A DNA stretch of 7,051 nucleotides from Candidatus Pacearchaeota archaeon (GTDB lineage: Archaea > Nanobdellota > Nanobdellia > Pacearchaeales > GW2011-AR1). Both the position numbers and the translations under genes were made by a program. The stretch lies in NCBI GenBank assembly GCA_016234025.1, contig JACQLL010000080.1:1-7051 (forward strand). Direction: 5' to 3'. Numbering within the stretch: the stretch's first letter is position 1; every line of letters starts with the position of its first letter. Positions 1 to 5,811 of the stretch are shown piece after piece. Below the pieces are notes generated by a model. The model searched no databases. It worked only from the letters and a program-made list of their open reading frames with translations, and had not been told where the DNA came from.

Positions 1-1
1 C

Positions 2-91
2 AGGATGAGGTATAACCATTTCAGACCACATACGAGTTTGGGAAATAAATGTCCTGCCGACATTTATTTCGACTTTCATAAGTTATTTTAA
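2..91 (+). CDS. 3' end of an IS transposase (DDE/rve, IS3/IS481-like), partial
   Basis: An open frame runs in from the left edge and stops at TAA 89-91. Its 29 visible residues include YNHFRPHTSLGNKCPA, followed by DIYF. This is the signature of the C-terminal end of rve-type transposases of the IS3 and IS481 families (YN..RPH.SLG..TPA). These enzymes move insertion sequences by DDE strand transfer. Only the tail is present, so the catalytic D, D and E residues are outside the window and activity cannot be judged. A Cys sits where Thr is usual in the TPA motif. The short dyads from 42 to 106 lie in and just after this end. The gene is most likely unrelated in function to the operon that follows. 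The family level is confident from the motif; the exact IS family is not. Confidence 0.8.
   Translation, partial: RMRYNHFRPHTSLGNKCPADIYFDFHKLF
42..70. repeat. Perfect 12-bp inverted repeat with 5-nt spacer
   Basis: GAAATAAATGTC (42-53) and GACATTTATTTC (59-70) are exact reverse complements around ctgcc. The dyad lies inside the last transposase codons, before the stop at 89-91, so it is not an ordinary post-gene terminator. It could fold as an RNA or DNA hairpin, or be a protein or recombinase site (two 12-bp arms and a short spacer). The base pairing is certain; the role is not known. Confidence 0.8.
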
Positions 92-106
92 CTTACGACA
101 TATGTC
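79..106. repeat. Two short dyads after the transposase stop, near the IS end
   Basis: TAAGTTA (79-85) pairs with TAACTTA (89-95) across a TTT loop and straddles the transposase stop codon. GACATATGTC (97-106) is a perfect 10-bp palindrome. Both lie where the right end of the insertion sequence should be. They may be end-recognition sequence, a weak terminator for the transposase transcript, or an operator. The opposite IS end is not in the window, so no terminal inverted repeat can be confirmed. Confidence 0.55.
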
Positions 107-134
107 TGTGGGGAGCACATAGTAGTAAAGAGTA

Positions 135-148
135 GAAAAGTTTAAATA
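135..148 (+). promoter_or_regulatory. Archaeal BRE/TATA promoter of the orf1-orf14 operon
   Basis: The TATA box TTTAAATA (141-148) is preceded by a purine-rich BRE, GAAAAG (135-140). The expected start of transcription, about 25 nt downstream, is near 167-172, leaving a leader of about 10 nt before the orf1 ATG at 179. That agrees with the lack of a good Shine-Dalgarno for orf1. No other promoter this good is seen inside the tightly packed operon. The same sequence recurs at 6569-6610. Confidence 0.8.
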
Positions 149-178
149 TGTCGGATTTATTGATTCGTTAGAAAGAAA

Positions 179-631
179 ATGAATAAGACAACTAAACGAA
201 TCGGTGGGGGATTAGCTGGTTTAGCTTTTGTTGTCGGAGTATGCAAAGGAATTAATTGGCTCTATGAGCAGGCTAATAAACCGATGCCTGAACCAAAAAT
301 AGAATTTTTAGATGAAGAACTGAAGTTAGTAGAAGACATTGATGTATTTGTTCCAAGAACAAGGTACGGAGGAAGGGGTAATCTGTTTGTAATTGATGAA
401 GATAATGATGGGTTAGCAGATGTCTTGAGATATCTTGATTCTGCAGAATGGATAGCAGAAGGGCATACTTCAAAATATTTTGCTGTTATCAAACGAACTA
501 AAACAATGACACCAGAAATGAGAGATGCCGCAAGCAGACTTTTGCGAGCCAGAAAGGATTTGTATTTTGAAACTTGGAAAAAAGTTTATGAACTGGAAAA
601 AGAAAGAATAGATGAGGAAAGTAGAAAATGA
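179..631 (+). CDS. orf1: membrane-anchored protein with DxDxDGxxD loop, unknown function
   Basis: First gene of the operon, 150 aa, family not recognised. A Lys/Arg-rich N-terminus (MNKTTKR) is followed by one glycine-rich hydrophobic segment, roughly residues 8-26, which reads as a signal anchor rather than a cleaved signal. The rest is soluble and charged. Residues 73-81 (DEDNDGLAD) match the calcium-binding DxDxDGxxD loop pattern exactly. No second loop or EF-hand pair is visible, so metal binding is an inference from the motif alone. The C-terminal 45 residues are strongly charged and probably helical. The start at 179 fits the TATA box at 141-148, with a leader of about 10 nt and no strong ribosome site. 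The TGA stop overlaps the orf2 ATG by 4 nt (ATGA), implying coupled translation. Confidence 0.85.
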   Translation: MNKTTKRIGGGLAGLAFVVGVCKGINWLYEQANKPMPEPKIEFLDEELKLVEDIDVFVPRTRYGGRGNLFVIDEDNDGLADVLRYLDSAEWIAEGHTSKYFAVIKRTKTMTPEMRDAASRLLRARKDLYFETWKKVYELEKERIDEESRK

Positions 632-960
632 ACGAAGGACAACTCCAAAGATTTGAAAGACAGGAAAGAAATGATTTTAATCTCATTAATAAATCTCTTA
701 ATTTAGCAAGCTGGGGATTTGTTACAGGAACTTTGGTAATGTTAGCGGGAGCTTTTGGAGAGTCTTTTATTGATATGGACTACACTGATAATCGTTTGAT
801 AACGGCAGGATTATATATCCTCGGTGCAACAGCGGCCGCGTTTTATCCTGTTGCTGTTTATTTAATGGGAAGAGAGATTTATAGAGAAGATATTCACAAT
901 TTTTCAGAGCAACGGAAACAAAAAGGAAAGTTGGAATCTGGTTTGGAGGAAATAAGATGA
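628..960 (+). CDS. orf2: two-pass membrane protein, unknown
   Basis: Encodes 110 aa with no recognised family. It has a charged N-terminal helix (about 1-24), two hydrophobic segments (about 26-45 and 57-80) joined by an acidic turn (FIDMDYTDN), and a charged C-terminal tail. This helix, two-segment hairpin, charged helix layout resembles that of orf13 near the end of the operon, although the sequences do not obviously align. Both tails would lie on the same side of the membrane. The start overlaps the orf1 stop (ATGA), with GAGGA about 10 nt upstream. The gene ends at a near copy of the operon junction motif (GGAGGAAATAAGATGA), so its last residues are EEIR. A structural membrane component is plausible but not shown. 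Confidence 0.85.
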   Translation: MNEGQLQRFERQERNDFNLINKSLNLASWGFVTGTLVMLAGAFGESFIDMDYTDNRLITAGLYILGATAAAFYPVAVYLMGREIYREDIHNFSEQRKQKGKLESGLEEIR

Positions 961-1379
961 CAGAACAACAAATCGGAGTACCAAAAAACTGGCAGACACA
1001 TATAAATCAATTGTTAGAAGCCAGTAGTTATCTCGAAAGACACTATGAAGATGACGATTCAGCTATTACTTTTAAAACGTCAGAACTTTCTCCTGTTCTT
1101 TTTGCGACCTTTCCTCCTATTGCAGACTTTAGATTATTTGTAGATATCAAAATTGAAGACCGCTCTGGCGCGCAGAAAGAATTTAAAAAAGTTTATCTTG
1201 GTGGTATTATTAACGACTCTGACTCAAGGAGCAATCATCCTCTCGGTGAAAGATATTTTGAGTATGTTAAGCGTCGTTTGGAAGAGATTATCCATAGAAG
1301 CTATCACGAAGCTAAAGCAGAATCTTTAGATGAAGCAAGAAATATTGGAAGGTTGGTAAGATTGGGAGGAATAAGATGA
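957..1379 (+). CDS. orf3: soluble hypothetical protein
   Basis: Encodes 140 aa, not recognised. No signal or membrane segment is seen. The middle (about 46-85) is beta-rich in appearance: hydrophobic strands such as LFATFPPIADFRLFVDIKI are followed by a GAQKEFKKVYLGG hairpin. The C-terminal part (about 98-134) is a charged amphipathic helix. The ATG overlaps the orf2 stop and has GGAGG 7 nt upstream (945-949). The gene ends in the exact junction GGAGGAATAAGATGA, so the protein finishes with GGIR. Its place between membrane proteins suggests a cytoplasmic partner; that is an inference from position only. Confidence 0.82.
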   Translation: MTEQQIGVPKNWQTHINQLLEASSYLERHYEDDDSAITFKTSELSPVLFATFPPIADFRLFVDIKIEDRSGAQKEFKKVYLGGIINDSDSRSNHPLGERYFEYVKRRLEEIIHRSYHEAKAESLDEARNIGRLVRLGGIR

Positions 1380-1753
1380 CATCAAACAAACAATATACTC
1401 ACCTTGATGTCAGAGGAGTTATGAAAAGAGGAAGATTGCTTCATACACAATCGCTGTGGGGAGGTAAAGCAACACCTAAAACAAGGCCTTCTGTTGATGA
1501 TAATAGTGTTCTTGTTGGATTGGTTAATCAAAATATTGGCGGAGCATTTACTGTGGTAATTGACGATGATGAGACTTTCAATAGATGGAAGAGGGCTTAT
1601 TCTGGAGGACCAGCTCTTTTCGCCGGTTCATTTGCTCAATTATACGACTTTTCTAAAGATGAGATTTTAAAATACAGAGTAAAACCGGAAGATTCTGTTG
1701 TTATATTATCTCAACAAGAATTAAAAGATTTGTCAAGGATGGAGGAGAACTAA
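1376..1753 (+). CDS. orf4: soluble hypothetical protein
   Basis: Encodes 125 aa, not recognised. It has no membrane segment. A basic N-terminus (to about residue 37, with KRGR and KATPKTRP) leads into a mixed alpha/beta middle with strands VLVGLV (46-50) and AFTVVIDDDETF (57-68). The tail is acidic (to RMEEN). The start overlaps the orf3 stop and has the strong site GGGAGG, 6 nt before the ATG. This gene ends with TAA, leaving a 1-nt gap to orf5 instead of an ATGA overlap. The N-terminal bases (ATGACATCAAACAAACAA) resemble the A-rich starts of orf5, orf9 and orf15. Confidence 0.82.
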   Translation: MTSNKQYTHLDVRGVMKRGRLLHTQSLWGGKATPKTRPSVDDNSVLVGLVNQNIGGAFTVVIDDDETFNRWKRAYSGGPALFAGSFAQLYDFSKDEILKYRVKPEDSVVILSQQELKDLSRMEEN

Positions 1754-1754
1754 T

Positions 1755-2060
1755 ATGACAACAAATCAAATAAATATGGTATTTGCCAGAGTTGGGGATA
1801 GAGGATTTATGGTAGGAGTTAGTTTAGAGGAAATTGCTAAACATACAAAACTTATTTATCCGGAGCTTCTGACAGAGCAGATTACCCCTATAAACGAACA
1901 ATTAATACCTCGAGAGTACAATTGGTCTGTACGAAGAGTAAAGGAATTTAGAGATTGGGAGAAAACTGGAGCATATTTGTTAATAAAAAATTTTGAAAAA
2001 TATAGAGATTCTTTTAGGCGTTATTTTCCAGATGTTGAAGTTGAGGGGAGAGTAAAATGA
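1755..2060 (+). CDS. orf5: small soluble hypothetical protein
   Basis: Encodes 101 aa, not recognised. The N-terminal third looks like a short beta hairpin (MVFARVGDRGFMVGVSLEE) followed by helices. The C-terminal half is rich in aromatic and basic residues (YNWSVRRVKEFRDWEK, then FEKYRDSFRRYFPD), compatible with a helical binding surface for protein or nucleic acid, but no named motif is present. The ribosome site GGAGGAG (1741-1747) overlaps the last codons of orf4, and the ATG follows the orf4 TAA by one base. The stop overlaps the orf6 start (ATGA). No membrane segment or signal peptide is seen. Confidence 0.8.
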   Translation: MTTNQINMVFARVGDRGFMVGVSLEEIAKHTKLIYPELLTEQITPINEQLIPREYNWSVRRVKEFRDWEKTGAYLLIKNFEKYRDSFRRYFPDVEVEGRVK

Positions 2061-2431
2061 CAGAAATAAAAAAACAACAATCAGCTAATTTGAGATTGGA
2101 ACATCTCACAATGACAGTTAATGGACACTACTACACTCCGCCTATTGAAGGAGAAATTATGGAAAAAGTGCTTCAAACTATGGATGACAGAGGCAATTTT
2201 GATTTTAATCTTCTTTTCCCCGAAGAAACCAGACCGAAAGTAAAAGAAAATAGACGAACATTTGATAAATCCAAAGTAAGTGGAGCGAGTTATTGTAATA
2301 ATGATTCTTCACGGAGGGAATATTTAACACTTGATGAATTTAATCAAATGGGCAGACCAAGAAAGATAACTGTCAGTTATGAAACAACCTATAAGCTAGC
2401 TGAAAGTAAAAAACGCGGAGGAATAAGATGA
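2057..2431 (+). CDS. orf6: soluble hypothetical protein, GGIR end
   Basis: Encodes 124 aa, not recognised. It is charged and polar throughout, without a membrane segment. The N-terminus is basic (MTEIKKQQ), and a middle segment (RPKVKENRRTFDKSKVSG, about 59-76) is strongly basic and probably flexible. One Cys occurs at YCNND and is unlikely to be part of a metal site alone. Translation starts in an ATGA overlap with orf5, with GAGGGGAG at 2043-2050 as a good ribosome site. The gene ends in an exact GGAGGAATAAGATGA junction, so its last four residues are GGIR. A nucleic-acid or acidic-partner role is conceivable from the basic patches; nothing more can be supported. Confidence 0.82.
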   Translation: MTEIKKQQSANLRLEHLTMTVNGHYYTPPIEGEIMEKVLQTMDDRGNFDFNLLFPEETRPKVKENRRTFDKSKVSGASYCNNDSSRREYLTLDEFNQMGRPRKITVSYETTYKLAESKKRGGIR

Positions 2432-2787
2432 GTGAGGGCGCACGTTATGGGGTTAACCCTAAAGTATTGAAGGAAATAGACGAACGAACAAAAGAATCAC
2501 CGTTAGTTGAATTGACTGAAGTTCCCTTTGACGGCATACCTGTAGAAGAACCAAAGATGGTATTAGGGGTTATAGATTCTTCATGCACTCCATATAAATT
2601 TGTTCCAAATAATAGAAGCCTAATGGAAAAAACCCCCAATGTAGCCAATGCTTATTTAATTGGAGAAGCGGGTATTCTTATTGGTGCGCCAGGCTCTTTC
2701 AGGGAAGCGGCTGTCCAATTCTATCAAATACCCCTCTATCAAATACCTACAGGAAATAAGGAGAAGAAGGAAGATGAAGGAAGATAG
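2428..2787 (+). CDS. orf7: soluble hypothetical protein with a short tandem repeat
   Basis: Encodes 119 aa, not recognised. No membrane segment is clear; the moderately hydrophobic stretch AYLIGEAGILIGAPG (about 75-89) is too short and too mixed for a confident one. A 15-nt tandem duplication (2720-2747) gives YQIPLYQIPT near the C-terminus, followed by a highly charged tail (GNKEKKEDEGR). It is the only intact gene here that ends in TAG. The start overlaps the orf6 stop (ATGA) with GGAGG 6 nt upstream. The end overlaps orf8 by 14 nt, the longest overlap in the operon, and lacks the usual junction motif. Confidence 0.8.
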   Translation: MSEGARYGVNPKVLKEIDERTKESPLVELTEVPFDGIPVEEPKMVLGVIDSSCTPYKFVPNNRSLMEKTPNVANAYLIGEAGILIGAPGSFREAAVQFYQIPLYQIPTGNKEKKEDEGR

Positions 2788-3040
2788 AAAATATGGTGTA
2801 GCAGTCGCACTTGGTGTTGGCATAGCTGTTTTAGCAGGCTCAAGCTATATGCTTGGCAGGACTCATGGATATGTAGACGGAATTGAAAAATCTATCGAAA
2901 CACTGGAAAGCAGAGTAAGAAGCGTTGGCGAGCAGGGAAGATACGCAAACAACATAAAAGAACAGGATGAAATATTAGATTATTGTAAAGGGCTTGGCAA
3001 TGCTATTGATGTTTTAGATGAGTTGAGGGGGGAGGAATAA
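2774..3040 (+). CDS. orf8: small single-pass membrane protein with helical tail
   Basis: Encodes 88 aa, not recognised. I chose the ATG at 2774 over the in-frame ATG at 2660. It has AAGGAG 10 nt upstream (2758-2763), gives a clear short charged N-terminus (MKEDRK) before one hydrophobic segment (about 8-27, glycine and alanine rich), and limits the overlap with orf7 to 14 nt; the longer form would put a basic non-conserved-looking 38 residues in front. After the anchor, the rest is charged and heptad-like (IEKSIETLESRVRSV), consistent with a short coiled coil. The stop is TAA inside the motif GGAGGAATAAG, leaving a 1-nt gap to orf9. The likely place is membrane-anchored with a soluble helical tail. 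Confidence 0.8.
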   Translation: MKEDRKYGVAVALGVGIAVLAGSSYMLGRTHGYVDGIEKSIETLESRVRSVGEQGRYANNIKEQDEILDYCKGLGNAIDVLDELRGEE

Positions 3041-3041
3041 G

Positions 3042-3518
3042 ATGACAACTCAAAAACCACGCCACGCAAAACTTTATGAAAGAGCAGAAAAGCTGGAAGA
3101 AACTGCTAAACAAGCAAGGCGCATTGCTGGAAATTTGTTTGGTGTCCTTAATGTTTCAGATGATCAAAACAGAATTATGTTAAATAATGAGGGACTTGGA
3201 TTTAGTCCAAGAGCGTGGGGGCGATATCTTTTTGGACATGAAAGGATGGCAGAAGCAGGAGTTGATACTGTTATTCATAATTTCGCTGAAGCTGAAGAGC
3301 CGTTATGTTCTTATATAAGGAATCGTTTGGGATGTAAATTTGAGAGACATGCAATTGTGAAATCTGCTTTTCTAATAAAGATGCTTACGAGAACAATGAC
3401 GGAAGGAGAATATAACGGTTTGTTAAATGGTACAAAACCTTTTGGAGTTGATGACGATGGCAAGGATTTGTATTTGCCATATAAAAGAGAAGTTGCGAGT
3501 GTGGGAGGAATAAAATGA
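3042..3518 (+). CDS. orf9: soluble helical hypothetical protein
   Basis: Encodes 158 aa, not recognised. Residues 8-32 form a charged amphipathic helix (LYERAEKLEETAKQARRIAG) with coiled-coil character. Several further helices follow, with two Cys (at LCS and GCKF, about 89 and 98) nine residues apart, without a clear metal motif. DDDGKD near residue 137 is acidic but lacks the full calcium-loop spacing. The gene starts one base after the orf8 TAA with GGAGG 6 nt before the ATG. The bases 3031-3054 are identical to 5801-5824 at the start of the orf15 stub. It ends at a near copy of the junction (GGAGGAATAAAATGA), giving a GGIK C-terminus. Confidence 0.83.
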   Translation: MTTQKPRHAKLYERAEKLEETAKQARRIAGNLFGVLNVSDDQNRIMLNNEGLGFSPRAWGRYLFGHERMAEAGVDTVIHNFAEAEEPLCSYIRNRLGCKFERHAIVKSAFLIKMLTRTMTEGEYNGLLNGTKPFGVDDDGKDLYLPYKREVASVGGIK

Positions 3519-3967
3519 ACCCAATAAACTGGCCGAGATTAATATTGACAGCATCTTTGATTGGAGGAGCAGGGGAGTTGTTCACTATTCGCAATTATTC
3601 ACAAGAAATCTCTAGAATTAAACGGAATGAACCAAGAATACAACAAGTTCAACAATTAGAAAAAGAACTACGTCAAGAATTAGGTTATACTTCTGACCCC
3701 ATAAAAGCAATTGCTATGTATGAATCAAGACCAGAAGTTGTGAACAAATTAAATGAATACAACGAGTTAGTTAACAATCAGGAGATTAAACAAAGATTAG
3801 CTGAAATATCTGAATTAGATGGTAGTAGGAAACTAGCATTAGGAATCGGAAGTATTTCTTTATTCCTTTCTGGAGTTATGTGGGTTTTTATTGGTTCAGC
3901 TGGTTGGTTAGAAAGAAAATATGATGAGACTACGAAGAAAATACGAAAAAGTGGAGGAATAAGATGA
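3515..3967 (+). CDS. orf10: two-pass membrane protein with central coiled coil
   Basis: Encodes 150 aa, not recognised. A hydrophobic segment near the N-terminus (about 9-25, LILTASLIGGAGELF) and a longer one near the C-terminus (about 106-132, LALGIGSISLFLSGVMWVFIGSAGW) enclose about 80 charged residues. The Gln/Glu/Arg-rich stretch 28-57 and the stretch 76-103 look like helices of a coiled-coil hairpin. Both ends would be on the same side of the membrane and the coiled coil on the other. The start is an ATGA overlap with orf9, with GGAGG 3504-3508 upstream. The end is an exact GGAGGAATAAGATGA junction, giving GGIR. The architecture suits a structural or scaffolding membrane protein. Confidence 0.85.
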   Translation: MNPINWPRLILTASLIGGAGELFTIRNYSQEISRIKRNEPRIQQVQQLEKELRQELGYTSDPIKAIAMYESRPEVVNKLNEYNELVNNQEIKQRLAEISELDGSRKLALGIGSISLFLSGVMWVFIGSAGWLERKYDETTKKIRKSGGIR

Positions 3968-4419
3968 TGCAAGTTGAAAAGAAAATATCAGCGCACATGG
4001 AAAGGATAAAAGTGCTGAGAGGATTTGAAGTAGAAATGCAAAAACCTCTCGTGATAGATAATTTAGTAATTCTTAGAGGTCGTCAATGGTTAGATAATAT
4101 AGAACATCAAATTCCTACTATAACTCCTCTTGGTAGTATTTATTCTAGCTTTAACGAATATCTATTAAATCTCAAAGAGCCGACTGAATTTTTTGTACAT
4201 GCAAATCCAGGCACGCCTTCTTGGAGATCTCTTAGGGGAGAATTGGGTGAAAGGCGTATGCGAGAAGAGTTATCTGAGAGCTTGAAAGATGAAGCACACA
4301 CAACCATCCCAGCAAGGGTAAATGCTATTGATATAATGAATCCCTTCAGTAGTTTTGTTTTCCGCATTGGTTTGTATTGTTTACCTGAAGGACATTACTT
4401 GTTAGAGGAAAGAAAATGA
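3964..4419 (+). CDS. orf11: soluble hypothetical protein
   Basis: Encodes 151 aa, not recognised. Two start codons are adjacent (ATGATG, 3964 and 3967). The first is in the usual position relative to GGAGG and overlaps the orf10 stop, so I use it; the choice changes one residue. There is no membrane segment. The N-terminal part is mixed charged helix and strand (PLVIDNLVILRGRQWL, about 28-43), then a Gly/Pro-containing loop (HANPGTPSWRS, about 79-89), a charged helix (GELGERRMREELSESLKDE), and a final hydrophobic strand region (FVFRIGLYCL). The C-terminus (EERK) comes from the variant junction GAGGAAAGAAAATGA, which overlaps orf12. Confidence 0.82.
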   Translation: MMQVEKKISAHMERIKVLRGFEVEMQKPLVIDNLVILRGRQWLDNIEHQIPTITPLGSIYSSFNEYLLNLKEPTEFFVHANPGTPSWRSLRGELGERRMREELSESLKDEAHTTIPARVNAIDIMNPFSSFVFRIGLYCLPEGHYLLEERK

Positions 4420-5201
4420 CAACAACATTACACTCCTCTTTGCAGAGAACAACAATTAGTCCATCTACAGAAAGAGCAAGTTGGATAGAATTAAGACATA
4501 GAGGAAATAGAAAAGCGAGAGATTGGAAGATTTTTCATGATAGTGTGGGCGAGGATTCGAGAAGAGAATTAAAGAAAAGAACTATAGAAACATATGCTGA
4601 CAGACATCAAAGCGTTGCTAATGTTGTCAATGGAGATGCGACATTTCGTTCATACGGAGAGCCGATAATTGAACAGGCAAAAAGAGTTGAAGGTAGATAT
4701 GGGGATAGAAATTTTGGATTAGCCAGAAAAAGCATGTTTCTTGGTATTGACCCGAGAAATTCTGAAGAGGCGCGAGAAGCCGTCGAATATCTTAAACAAG
4801 AGGAGATTATTGATTCGAATAGATTTTTTAGGACACAGATAGTTTTGCCCGAGTTTGCAAGAAAGTTAATTGGCAAATGGAATTTTTCTCATTTGCCTGA
4901 TTCCGGATACTTAACATCACTTATGTTTGGGAAAATATTGGCTGGTTCTATTTCCGGCGGACTTCTTGGGTATCAATTAATTCCTAATCAGGAGGGAACT
5001 ATTTTAGGTACGTTTGCCGGAACGTTATTAATGGGAGGATTAACACTTGGAACGCTTGGTTTAGAATATTCTGCTTCTGAAAGATTTTCAAAACAAAGAG
5101 AGTCATTTGAGCAAGCATTAAATTATTTGGACTCTGAAGTAAGAGAACATTTTCCGTTAAATTCCGGGCTGGAAATTGCGAGTGGTGGGGGAATAAAATG
5201 A
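4416..5201 (+). CDS. orf12: largest operon protein, soluble N-domain plus two membrane segments
   Basis: Encodes 261 aa, not recognised, about twice the size of its neighbours. Residues 1-160 are soluble, charged and mostly helical (RRELKKRTIETYADR at 49-63; NSEEAREAVEYLKQEE at 115-130). Two glycine-rich hydrophobic segments follow (about 172-190 and 195-216) with the small-residue spacing of packed helices (GSISGGLLGY, GTFAGTLLMGGLTLG), separated by a short polar turn (PNQEG). The tail (220-261) is a charged helix. Both the large domain and the tail would be on the same side of the membrane. The start overlaps the orf11 stop with AGAGGAA upstream. The end is the GGGGGAATAAAATGA variant of the junction, giving GGGIK. 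It may be the central membrane component of the set; this is an inference from its size. Confidence 0.85.
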   Translation: MTTTLHSSLQRTTISPSTERASWIELRHRGNRKARDWKIFHDSVGEDSRRELKKRTIETYADRHQSVANVVNGDATFRSYGEPIIEQAKRVEGRYGDRNFGLARKSMFLGIDPRNSEEAREAVEYLKQEEIIDSNRFFRTQIVLPEFARKLIGKWNFSHLPDSGYLTSLMFGKILAGSISGGLLGYQLIPNQEGTILGTFAGTLLMGGLTLGTLGLEYSASERFSKQRESFEQALNYLDSEVREHFPLNSGLEIASGGGIK

Positions 5202-5527
5202 CAAACTATTCAGAACCAAAAGATAATTTGTGGAATTCTGCGAATAAAATAAAGGATATGAAAAATGAAATTAGAAGCACGTATTTGCCTTCAGCATTTA
5301 TGTTGGCTTCTGAAGTCCTTGGAATTTACTCAATAATTGCTGGCGCTATAGACCTGAAAGAAAAATGGCCTTTATGTGTTTCAGGAACAGCCGTCTATAT
5401 GGTTGCAAGAGTAATTGGAAATAAATTTAATAGTGAAAGAAACAAAATAAGAGCTGAAATTTCTCAGCTTGAATCCACTCTAAATGCAAGAAGCAAACAT
5501 CTTGAAAGAGAAGCATACGGAGAATAA
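5198..5527 (+). CDS. orf13: two-pass membrane protein with coiled-coil tail
   Basis: Encodes 109 aa, not recognised. An amphipathic N-terminal region (about 8-28) precedes two hydrophobic segments (about 33-51 and 57-74) joined by a short charged turn (DLKEKW). The last 30 residues form a heptad-like charged helix (NKIRAEISQLESTLNARSKHLE). The layout parallels orf2. The start overlaps the orf12 stop (ATGA), and the ribosome site is an unusual run of G (GGTGGGGG, 5184-5191), keeping the upstream Gly-Gly codons but changing GGAGG. It ends with TAA one base before orf14. Membrane location is well supported; the function is unknown. Confidence 0.85.
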   Translation: MTNYSEPKDNLWNSANKIKDMKNEIRSTYLPSAFMLASEVLGIYSIIAGAIDLKEKWPLCVSGTAVYMVARVIGNKFNSERNKIRAEISQLESTLNARSKHLEREAYGE

Positions 5528-5528
5528 A

Positions 5529-5810
5529 ATGACAGACCAAAATAACACTTTGGAGTTACAGATGAAACAATTGACAATAGCAAAAAAGTATGCACTTCAA
5601 CATGCCGAGGATATTCGTAAGAAATATGGGGATGATTATGTAGCGATTCATCCCACAGGAAGAGTGTTAGGCCATAATCAAGACGACTTCAAATTAGATG
5701 AACAAGTATCAATAGAATTTCCAGGGCAAGCTATTCTTATAACAAGATATCAGGATATCATCAATCCAAGAGAGGATGGGATGGATTCTCCAGAGATGGA
5801 GGAGGAATAA
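5529..5810 (+). CDS. orf14: small soluble hypothetical protein
   Basis: Encodes 93 aa, not recognised. The frame is open from an upstream ATG at 5484, but the start at 5529 is preferred. It follows the orf13 TAA by one base, has GGAG 6 nt upstream (5519-5522), and gives the MT start common in this operon. The N-terminal 30 residues form a charged helix (LELQMKQLTIAKKYALQHAEDIRKKYG). After that comes a likely beta domain (YVAIHPTGRVLGHNQDD, then VSIEFPGQAILITRY). The acidic tail (EDGMDSPEMEEE) is partly made by the junction motif, here read in the frame that stops at TAA. It is the last intact gene of the operon. Confidence 0.8.
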   Translation: MTDQNNTLELQMKQLTIAKKYALQHAEDIRKKYGDDYVAIHPTGRVLGHNQDDFKLDEQVSIEFPGQAILITRYQDIINPREDGMDSPEMEEE

Positions 5811-5811
5811 G

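Noticed and set aside
262..492. Minus-strand open frames opposite orf1 (and similar ones opposite orf7, orf11 and orf12)
   Set aside because: They have no ribosome site or promoter, odd serine- and leucine-rich composition, and lie wholly under well-supported plus-strand genes.
2660..2773. Longer form of orf8 starting at 2660
   Set aside because: It would overlap orf7 by 128 bases without a ribosome site; the ATG at 2774 has AAGGAG and precedes the membrane segment directly.
5484..5528. Longer form of orf14 starting at 5484
   Set aside because: It would overlap orf13 by 44 bases; the ATG at 5529 has GGAG and the spacing seen at other junctions.
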